A stretch of 41,653 bases of DNA, from the NCBI GenBank assembly GCA_964058845.1, contig CAXKVR010000570.1, positions 1-41,653 on the forward strand, written 5' to 3'. Positions 34,491 through 41,653 of this stretch are shown piece after piece. This DNA is from Carex sylvatica. Lineage: Eukaryota > Streptophyta > Magnoliopsida > Poales > Cyperaceae. Each line of letters begins with the position of its first letter. The first letter of the stretch is position 1. The notes under the pieces were generated by a model, which was not told the origin of the DNA, did not search any database, and worked only from the letters and a program-made list of their open reading frames with translations. A program made the position numbers and the translations under genes.

Positions 34491-36015
34491 TTAATTCTCA
34501 GCATTGTAGCCGCACGCTATTAGCAATCTCCCTTGATACCTACCAGAAAGGAAGCATGCATCAATACTAATGATTGGCCTGAGATGAGGCACTGCAGCAA
34601 TGCACGGACCGTAAGCCCACGCAGCTGCCTTAAACAACTTTTCTGTTGGATCTGCCGTGGGTTCGTGTGCAACTCTGTATTTTGTTCCTGAATTCTCTTT
34701 TAATTGCTTCCAATAGTGGAGTGAGAAGGTTGTAAGATTTTTTCCAACTACCGAATAGTTGTGCGATTGCCAGCTCTCGGCCACGCCACAACTTGTTATA
34801 TTTGGGAGTGATTCTCTTGTAGACTTTATGGACTAGCCTTTTAATGCTTTTAATGGTTAAGGCAATATTTTTTCTAATATCTTCTCGTATAACCATTTCT
34901 GCAGTTAATTGTGCATGATCAGTACGAGAAGCATTGGCATGGCACGTATGTGGTCCTAAAATTGTTCTAATTTCTCACTTAGATGAAAATAATCCCGACT
35001 TGGCATACAAACGCCACATACACCTGGTGTCCTTGCATTTGACTACCATGCCAGTTCTATTGCTCATCGTAATTTTTACTTCAATATTCTTTCTGATGTG
35101 ATAATCATTTATTTTTAATCGTAGAGTCTCTTTTGAAGAGAACTCATTACCTACAGCAAGTGTATCATGGAGATGTTGGGGCCTACTGAAGAAGTTGACA
35201 TCTGCGGGTTGAAATGCTGAGGTGTCATTGAAGCTTGCCACATGGTGACTTACACCACGGTCAGATATGGAAAAATGTTCAACCTGAACGCGTGGTGTTT
35301 GGTGTGATTGTGTCGAGGTATCATCCCGGACATCCCCTTCTGAATCATTTTCATCATCCCAGTTAGCGTCATTCTCACATAAGTCAACGTCGTCTTCGTC
35401 ATCACTTTGCGGCACATCATCAAAATCAGTATTAGGATCAGCTACCTCCGGTGGATCGATCCATGGGCTATTCTGATTATTGTATTCTGTTTGAACAGAC
35501 GGTGACAACTCGTTCATATTGGGATAAGGATACAGATAAAGGTCTTGCCTCGGTGTTTGTTGTGTCGGATAAGATTCAAAAAAACTGGGACCCGCATAGT
35601 TACCACTATATTGGGCCTGTCGAAGTTCTGATTGTGTTTCCGATACCATACTATCAATGAATAACTGCGGTTGCATTTCACTGATGATTGGATCCAACTC
35701 AATGTATAAATCGAGAAAAGTATACTGGGTTTGGGCACGCATACTTTGGATATAAATACCTCTCCAACTCTGATCGCACACGATTTCAATTTTCTCATAA
35801 TAACGTCGGGCTGTTGTACCAACATTAACTCATGCATGTGCTTTTAGGTTATACTCATTCTCGGAATATCCAAGTTGGCGATAAATTTCACCTTTCACAT
35901 CATACCAACCGTATTCATCAGTCACACTCAACTCAATGAGAATCAAGGACTAATACTATACTCTACTCCTTTACGACCGTCTCGTATTTCACCACCAAAA
36001 TAAATTCTCAGCATG
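34491..36015 (-). pseudogene. truncated Mutator (MURA-like) transposase
   Basis: Reading right to left: MLRIYFGGEIRDGRKGVEYS near 36012, then VTDEYGWYDVKGEIYRQLGY, the usual N-terminal region of plant MULE transposases. An acidic linker follows (DDVPQSDDEDDVDLCE), then the DNA-binding domain with LRLKINDYHIRKN and VVKCKDTRCMWRLYAK (about 35090-34990). After a stop, fragments ILGPHTCHANA and WRGRELAIAQLFGSW lead to HLRPIISIDACFLSGRYQGR at about 34560, the start of the DDE catalytic domain with its first Asp. The remaining DDE residues and the SWIM zinc finger are absent. Several stops and frameshifts. Confidence 0.9.
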
Positions 36016-36354
36016 AACATGATTAATTATTTTTATAAATTAACCTACAAAACAATGAATAAATAACATATTATTATTATTACAATAATAAAAACTAATA
36101 TTAATTAAATTATTTTATAATAGATAAAATTACACAGCAGAAAATATAATTAATAAATTACCGATTTAAAATTCAACTTCGTTATTAAAAATAATTACCT
36201 ATATTTTCATATTAACTTCTTCTATCTCTGTCTTTTCTTTCTGGCAGATTAACTTCTGTCTCTGTCGGTTTAGTCTTCTCTCTCTGTCGGTCTTAGACAT
36301 TTGGATCTGATTTATATATAGGATTTAGGGATGGGTTCTCCCTTCCCGTCCCTG

Positions 36355-36575
36355 TTTTTTTTTCGCTTTTCGGAACGGGTCCTCCCTTTCCGTCCCATTT
36401 TTTTTTTCCTTAATCAGATCGGGGGGTGATTAGTTAGATTAAACTGGACGGGGTAATTGTCCCGTTCCATGGGATGGGTTGTCACAATCCATTCTACCTA
36501 TATTTCAACAAAAATCAAAATCAGTATCGTATTCCGATATTTTATTTATTTAATTTCTATTAATAAAAAAATTGG
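36355..36575. repeat. right TIR of the Mutator-like element
   Basis: Reverse complement pairs with 33868-34075, including CCGATATTTTATTTATTTAA and CGGAACGGGTCCTCCCTTTC. Ends next to the CGTTATAAA target duplication. Confidence 0.9.
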
Positions 36576-37026
36576 CGTTATAAACTATAACGTCAATTTA
36601 CAGTGCTATGAACTTTATGGGTCTAATGTTCTTTCTATATTTCAAAAATTTATAATTTCATATCCTTTTTGGATATTTTCTATTAATAAAAAAACGCCTC
36701 ACTCTTCTTACCACTTACCAGTTACCAGTTTCTTGTCTGCGCCAAAAAACTTGACTTACCTTATACGGTCTTCGATTTAAAGAAAATTTATTTTGCTTTA
36801 TTTCTACGGTATTATACTTTCTTACCAACGTGACAGCAATTATGAAATCATGGTCCATGGATGGATTTCCAGAGCACATTACACACTTCCTCATTATGCA
36901 AGTAATAAGTCGTATATATAAGTTCGTCTGTTTAAAACAACGCAAAAGTTACAGTGATTAAACTCTTTTTTTTTTTTTTTTTTTGAGAAAATACAGTGAT
37001 TAAACCGTTGTAAGGAGTAATGAGGG

Positions 37027-37186
37027 GATTCTTAAATTCGCATCCTCTGAGATATCTCAAATTTTGAGTGTTTTTATGAAAAATCTTAGTCGTTCAAATA
37101 CATTCTACACGAGTCTCAAAGCCAAAATAATATTGGTCACCGTACACGTCAGTCATACAAATTTGAGATATCTCAGAGGATACGCA
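37027..37186. mobile_element. small inverted-repeat element near the PHD gene
   Basis: The left arm GCATCCTCTGAGATATCTCA is mirrored at right (TGAGATATCTCAGAGGATAC). About 160 bases, no coding sequence, ending some 130 bases before the start codon. Confidence 0.75.
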
Positions 37187-37288
37187 GGCATTATTTACCC
37201 CATTTTACACTGAAGTCCATCTCCATTCTCCCCATCTTCTCCTTCTCCCGGGTGTCTCTCTCTTCTCCTCTCCTCTCCTCTACTTCCC

Positions 37289-37297
37289 AAACCCTAA
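37289..37297 (+). promoter_or_regulatory. telo-box-like motif AAACCCTAA
   Basis: AAACCCTAA lies 18 bases before the chosen start codon, within the CT-rich probable leader. Such motifs are common near transcription starts of plant genes expressed in dividing cells; function here is inferred only. Confidence 0.4.
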
Positions 37298-37314
37298 TTC
37301 TAGTTCAATTTTCC

Positions 37315-38796
37315 ATGGCTGAAGAAGAATCGAGCAACCTGACACAATCATCTCGACCCATTCTACTCACTTACAAAAAGAAGAAACCTTTTCCAGTCTC
37401 CCCTTCTCCCACCTCGCATCAGCTCTCTAAAAAGATCCGAGACATACCCGATCTCTCTCTATGCCACTGTTGCGGTCTCAATTACCAAAACCCGAACCCA
37501 AATCGCACATCAAACCCTATCCACATACTCAAGTCTGCTTGGCGGATCCTGTTACTTTGTGAGACTTGTCTTTCCCGTACCAAATCGGGTGAAATATGTT
37601 CTTACTGCCTCCAAATCAAGCCAGATGACGTAGTAGTCGATGATGACATATCCAAATTGGAGTCTCTCAACTGCTTGAAGTGCTCACGCCGTGTCCACTT
37701 CTGTTGCATTCCTCGAGAACACCGCTACGATTTTGCCACGTGGCAAAATATGGGGAAAGCTGGTAATGATCGTTCCTTTACTTGTATTGACTGTTTGCCA
37801 GTGCCAAAATTGCTGGTTAGAAACAAAAAAATGTCTGCTTTGGGGCTAATTGGTGAAGAGAAGGTTGCTGAGGTGGCTACTGGTGATGTGCTAACTAAGA
37901 GGGTTGATGATATAGATTTAGCTATTCAATTGCATTTACAGATGAACGGGTCTCGAAGGGTCACAAGGAAGAAGGTGAATTCAGGTCTGTTGCCTGAACC
38001 TAGTATTGCCAAAAGGGGTAAAATTGAGTTATATAGGCAAAGGCTGTCTCTTGGTTCAATTGGGGTAAAGAATAGCAAGATGATCAATGCAAGATTCAGT
38101 CATAATAGTGTTGTTCTTGCATTGGCGAGTTCAAAATGTTTATTTGAACCATTATCTGAGTTGAGAGAGAGATGTAAGTTCTCAAAGAAGTACAGTAAGA
38201 GGATACATTTGCATAATGGTAATGATGATTCCAAATTGGGTAGGGAAAACGGGAGAGACCGGTATGAAAAAAAGTATTCTAAGAAAAAGGAAGCCTTGTC
38301 AACAACATCTGGTACTTGCTCCGAAAGCCACAGTGTGACTGATCGGTACCAAAAGAGATATGCCAAGGGGAATAATTTTGAAGGCATGGTTGCTACCAAC
38401 TCCGGGAACCAAAATAGGAGCAATCGGTGTGGTTTCAAGTATTATAAGAGAAGATCATGTCCGGAAAAGTTAGTGGATTCAAATGTAACAGATAACGGGC
38501 TTGACCACAATGTGGGTTTGAAGCAAAACATCACTGATCAGGGTTTTAACAAATATTTTAAGAGAAGGCTAAATGTGAAGACAGAATATGGTACCTGTGT
38601 TGGAACTTGCACAGTTTATGACCGGAATGTGAATGATCGATATTTCAAGAAATACACTAAGACCAGAAAGAGAAAGGCTGGTACGGGTGAAGAGCAGTGT
38701 AATATTGACCGGTACATGAAGAAATATAGTAAGAGGCGTTTGAATATAGAAGTGATGGCAGTTACAGAGGAAAGCCAATTTAATGGAGGGATATAG
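37315..38796 (+). CDS. PHD-finger protein with C-terminal RYxKKYSKRR repeats
   Basis: Intronless frame of 493 residues. The start at 37315 has a favourable CCATGG context; an in-frame ATG at 37252 would add 21 residues but lies in the CT-rich leader. After a basic N-terminus (LTYKKKKPFP) come two Cys-x2-Cys pairs (C50/C53, C82/C85) and then a fit to the C4HC3 PHD pattern: C95/C98, C120/C123, H128/C131, C157/C160. PHD fingers commonly bind histone tails, so a nuclear chromatin role is plausible but inferred. From about residue 287 the protein carries roughly seven motifs like DRYEKKYSKK, DRYFKKYTKT and DRYMKKYSKRRL, separated by 20-45 residues of variable, Ser/Asn-rich sequence; they could be nuclear-localisation or nucleic-acid-binding units. 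I do not recognise a named gene. Codon use looks like that of the other genes here. Confidence 0.82.
   Translation: MAEEESSNLTQSSRPILLTYKKKKPFPVSPSPTSHQLSKKIRDIPDLSLCHCCGLNYQNPNPNRTSNPIHILKSAWRILLLCETCLSRTKSGEICSYCLQIKPDDVVVDDDISKLESLNCLKCSRRVHFCCIPREHRYDFATWQNMGKAGNDRSFTCIDCLPVPKLLVRNKKMSALGLIGEEKVAEVATGDVLTKRVDDIDLAIQLHLQMNGSRRVTRKKVNSGLLPEPSIAKRGKIELYRQRLSLGSIGVKNSKMINARFSHNSVVLALASSKCLFEPLSELRERCKFSKKYSKRIHLHNGNDDSKLGRENGRDRYEKKYSKKKEALSTTSGTCSESHSVTDRYQKRYAKGNNFEGMVATNSGNQNRSNRCGFKYYKRRSCPEKLVDSNVTDNGLDHNVGLKQNITDQGFNKYFKRRLNVKTEYGTCVGTCTVYDRNVNDRYFKKYTKTRKRKAGTGEEQCNIDRYMKKYSKRRLNIEVMAVTEESQFNGGI
38173..38760 (+). repeat. coding repeats of the RYxKKYSKRR motif
   Basis: Motif starts in the protein: KFSKKYSKRI, DRYEKKYSKK, DRYQKRYAKG, NRCGFKYYKR, NKYFKRRLN, DRYFKKYTKT, DRYMKKYSKR. 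They are irregularly spaced (about 20-45 residues), unlike a simple tandem array, and the spacers are not alike. Confidence 0.85.
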
Positions 38797-41026
38797 ATAT
38801 AGGTAGTATAAAGGTATGTTTGTTTCCCCCTTTTTTGTATGTTTTTGTTTGATTGCTGTACTGAGGGATATGGTAGTATATGGACTTCAATATTAGTTAA
38901 CAAACTTGGCTTATGATCATCTCCAGCTATTCAATTATTTTGCTTCATTTATGACAACTTTTTTACAAATGTGATGGTTTGTGGATCAGTTAAGAAAATA
39001 CCTTTTAACATAATTATAGTGAAGCAGTTCACCCAAGGCAGACATGAGAAATGCCCTGAGTAAAATAGCCAAACTTTTCCTGGTAACCTTTTTCTGTTTC
39101 AAATTCAGAATCGAAAGAGATGGGGAATTATAAGTTCTTTTATGAACTGGACAGAAATACCCTTATACTGGCCAGCAGTGAATTCCTTTGAATTTCTTTA
39201 AAAATGCATGCCTATTGTTGACCTGAATTAGGTGGAGTGGTCAACTATTCAAAATAAATAAATAAATAAATAAAATAAATTTGTTATTTGAATGTGAACC
39301 TGAATTATTGATATAAATATCCAGTAAAATAGAGATTTCTGTTTCAATCATGTCATTTGCATTTTAGATGTTAACTGGAAGGAAGGAAACTGATAGATTC
39401 TGTGATGGGTCATATCACTTGATCTTAACCGAAGGAACCAAACTGGTATATTCTAGGATTAGCCATATCAATTAAAATGGTGAACTGGTAGATTCCCTGA
39501 TTTGTAGTTTGTCAAAACTGAAAACAGCTTCTCCTTGCTAAGTTTCTTCATTTATAATATATGTATCATGAAATCGACCAGTATACACGTTGATATATAT
39601 ATATATTCCTTTACATTATGTGTAACTTTTGTGCAATAGTAGATTATTTAATTTTGATTGAGTTGAGAAATTTGAAGAGTCTAATAAATAATGGAAAAGT
39701 ATAAAGATGAAAATGCCATGAGACCTAATTAATCCACATTGAAATTTGTACTGGCAAAGTATTATGGCTTCAATACTGGTATAGTAGATTTTCAGCAACT
39801 GAGCTTAATTTGATATCAATATCATGATAAATATTGTTTCACATATATTCTATGAATTTGAGAAATTGACGAGTCTTGTCCATGTAAAAGTTTAAACATT
39901 CAAGATTTTCTCAACAAAATAAGACACTGCAATGATTTTTCGCCTGCAAAAATGAGAAGGCTCGTCTTGCATAGAATAAAGACAGCTAAGTTAATCGGTT
40001 CAAGAGAAGGCTCATCTGTTGTTTCAAATTCAACTTTAAGTACCCATCATAAATCAATCCTTCTCTTTATTTTTCCCTAATTGTCAGAAAAACATTTCCA
40101 ATTTGTTGTTAGTTAACAATTATTCATCAAAAAAACCCCATTACGTAAAGAAATGTGCAATTATGCTCCTCCTGTTTATTATGACAATTTAGTGTCAATT
40201 TCACATTCGCTTCAATATTGAGCTCCAAGTAAATTCATTTCCATTTTAGTGCAATAATATGCTAGTAAAATCAAGCTACTTTGGGTTGAAGTAAGGACAG
40301 TTAATCCTAATAATGTTTCAATCCACCTCTGAGAGTTAAATTAAGCAACTGAGGCCGAAGCTAAGATTTGGTTTGATTAAGGAGGATTAATTGTATAATT
40401 GTAAAATGTATTCCGCCTTCTTCCACGTGTGCGCATGAATTTTTATTATTATTATTTAGCTTATTTAAAGTTCAAACAATTGATTTTAACCATTTACCAT
40501 AACCTTGATATGAAAATGTATTTGGAGATCAAAATTTTTTTTTTTTTTTTTGAAATTTTTTACTATTATTTTAAATAGATAGAAAATCAATTTGAAAATT
40601 TTGAAACAATCAAAAACAGAAATTTTCTACCTATCTATAAAATAGTAAATAAAATCTAGAAAAATGTAAAATTTGATATACAAGTACATATAAAAATGAA
40701 GATCGATCGTGCATAGGGGTCTGAATAGATTATTTCAAAATTTAAATTTAAAGATATAGATCTATAACACGAATTGATCTGTAATATGCAATTACCATAG
40801 CTCGCTATTTATTACTATTTTTTATTAATAAATATTTTACTATTTGAACTGATATACTTATTTTTTTCAAATACTAAAAAATAACGGTATTTTAAATCCA
40901 TCTTAATAAAAATTATTCACTCACCATTTCACTTTAATTGTTGGATAATACATTAATACTATTCAGTTCTATTTTTCAAGAAAGCTGGTTTGGACGAATA
41001 AAAACGTTGGAAAATTTTATCTTGCC
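38797..41026. other. intergenic region between the PHD gene and ClpP2
   Basis: About 2.2 kb without a convincing gene; it carries a divergent foldback element near 40455-40765 and an AAAT/AATA microsatellite at about 39257-39278. Short open frames have no known motif. Confidence 0.55.
40455..40765. mobile_element. divergent foldback element
   Basis: The left arm (AGTTCAAACAATTGATTTTA ... TATTTGGAGATCAAAATTTT) and right arm (ATGTAAAATTTGATATACAA ...) are imperfect complements around a centre with TAGATAGAAAAT and ATTTTCTACCTATCTA. Arm order resembles the other foldback families but is much diverged. Confidence 0.6.
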
Positions 41027-41177
41027 TAAAGTAACTCAAATTTTGAGTTTAGATCTGGACCGTCAGATCTGTTTCGGAACGAAGGTCCGTGCATTCTACG
41101 TCGGTCTCGATTTGCCGGATTCTGATTGAACGGTCCTGATCTAAACTCAAAATTTGAGTTACTGCAGAGGATTAAGA
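41027..41177. mobile_element. small inverted-repeat element just upstream of ClpP2
   Basis: The left GTAACTCAAATTTTGAGTTT and right AAACTCAAAATTTGAGTTAC arms enclose CTGGACCG and CGGTCCTGA inner sequence. The right end continues CTGCAGAGGAT. It ends about 110 bases before the ClpP2 start codon. Confidence 0.75.
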
Positions 41178-41236
41178 CTCGGAAAATTCGTCCCATTCTC
41201 TCATTTTCTCTCCGAATTCCAATTCTCTTCCATCTT

Positions 41237-41243
41237 TTTATAT
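41237..41243 (+). promoter_or_regulatory. possible TATA box of ClpP2
   Basis: TTTATAT lies about 46 bases before the ATG; if used, the leader would be very short (about 15-20 bases), so it may be coincidental. Confidence 0.25.
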
Positions 41244-41288
41244 CCCTAATAAATCCCTCCTTCCTCCACCTCCTACCGCCGCCTCACC

Positions 41289-41614
41289 ATGCTCCGGCGA
41301 CGCCTCTCCGACCTACTCCCTTCCTTTCTCTCCGCACCCGCCACCTCCTCACGCCGCCACTATGGCCTCGTGCCAATGGTGATCGAGCACACCTCCCGAG
41401 GCGAGCGCGCATACGATATTTTCTCACGCCTCCTCAAAGAGCGCATCGTGTGCATCAATGGTCCCATCGCTGACGACACCGCCTCCCTTGTCGTCGCTCA
41501 GCTCCTCTTCCTCGAATCCGAGAACCCCACGAAGCCAATCAACCTCTACCTTAACTCTCCTGGCGGAGTCGTCACCGCTGGCCTTGCCATTTATGATACC
41601 ATGCAATATATCAG
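41289..41614 (+). CDS. CLPP2: mitochondrial ATP-dependent Clp protease proteolytic subunit 2, exon 1 (partial)
   Basis: First exon only, cut by the window end. 108 full residues are followed by an AG|GTTAAT donor at 41614/41615. The first 25 residues ([12 protein letters not shown]...SSRRHYG) are Arg/Ser-rich and fit a mitochondrial targeting peptide. The mature part starts [20 protein letters not shown] and keeps [22 protein letters not shown] and the oxyanion-loop LNSPGG (89-93). The next expected residues, SPI, then the catalytic Ser, lie in exon 2 outside this window. ClpP2 is the sole proteolytic subunit of the mitochondrial ClpXP complex in plants. Its place beside CYP86B1 and At5g23160-like genes agrees with the Arabidopsis neighbourhood. 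Function beyond exon 1 cannot be judged here. Confidence 0.92.
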
Positions 41615-41653
41615 GTTAATTGATATCTAGTTTCTTTAACTAGAAGGGATCAG

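Larger units (their letters stand above)
33867..36575 (-). mobile_element. Mutator-like element with long TIRs and 9-bp target duplication
   Basis: CGTTATAAA flanks both ends (33858-33866 and 36576-36584), the 9-bp duplication expected of Mutator elements. TIRs of about 200 bases (33868-34075 and 36355-36575) match in inverted orientation through TTTTTTTATTAATAGAAATT, ACCCGTTCCG and ATCTGATTAAGG. Between them, on the minus strand, is a broken MURA-like transposase lacking its C-terminal half, so the element cannot move by itself. Confidence 0.93.
36585..37314. other. upstream region of the PHD-finger gene
   Basis: Contains a small inverted-repeat element (37027-37186), a CT-rich leader (about 37247-37280) and a telo-box-like AAACCCTAA. 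No TATA box is obvious, which fits a housekeeping-type promoter. The short frames here are chance. Confidence 0.5.

Noticed and set aside
38100..38438. Minus-strand frames over the PHD gene
   Set aside because: The plus strand encodes a clear PHD-finger protein; antisense frames follow from its Lys/Tyr-rich codons.
31509..41288. HUA2 homologue expected from Arabidopsis gene order
   Set aside because: No PWWP or RPR-type coding sequence is visible between gene B and ClpP2; the PHD-finger protein here is not HUA2.
41126..41473. Plus-strand frame of 115 codons overlapping ClpP2
   Set aside because: Different frame from ClpP2; its Pro/Arg/His-rich text is a shadow of the targeting-peptide codons.
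1..41653. tRNA, rRNA, snoRNA, miRNA precursor or CRISPR-like arrays
   Set aside because: No tRNA box A/B pair, rRNA sequence or regular spacer array was seen. Long hairpins exist but belong to the foldback elements; whether they give small RNAs cannot be judged from sequence alone.

Overview
This is nuclear DNA of a flowering plant. Genes have spliceosomal introns with GT-AG borders, intergenic DNA is very AT-rich, and there are Copia, LINE and Mutator-like remnants plus many short foldback (MITE-like) elements. Coding third positions are not GC-biased, which argues against a grass; I cannot name the species.

Genes. (1) 894-5115 (+): four-exon CYP86B1-type cytochrome P450, a predicted very-long-chain fatty-acid omega-hydroxylase of suberin synthesis. 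(2) 7811-5506 (-), convergent with it: seven-exon HD-domain metal phosphohydrolase with two micro-exons. (3, 4) 25392-28835 and 29833-31508 (+): tandem two-exon genes resembling the uncharacterised At5g23160 family (basic Cys-bearing first exon, C-terminal membrane hairpin). (5) 37315-38796 (+): intronless PHD-finger protein whose C-terminal half carries about seven Arg-Tyr-x-Lys-Lys-Tyr-Ser-Lys-type repeats. (6) 41289-41614 (+): first exon of mitochondrial ClpP2, cut by the window end. From memory, CYP86B1 (At5g23190), At5g23160 and CLPP2 (At5g23140) also lie close together in Arabidopsis, so the window looks like an expanded, transposon-filled version of that block. The genes do not form one pathway.

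Mobile DNA. 8063-10333 is a run of five foldback elements that share arm and loop sequences; relatives sit in CYP86B1 intron 3 (2753-3271), at 22925-23330, 32072-32474 and 40455-40765. 10735-12242 is a decayed LINE (minus). 19347-21891 is an internally deleted Copia element with both LTRs, PBS and a 5-bp target duplication. 22472-24611 is a Mutator-type inverted-repeat element whose interior holds degenerate short-motif arrays. 33867-36575 is a Mutator-like element with about 200-bp TIRs, a 9-bp target duplication and a truncated transposase. 18002-18393 is a hAT-like MITE. 12243-18001 is otherwise AT-rich DNA with one diverged duplication (about 14.3 and 16.4 kb).

I see nothing that amounts to a new multi-gene system. 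The least familiar items are the PHD protein with C-terminal repeats, the At5g23160-like pair, and the modular non-autonomous elements.
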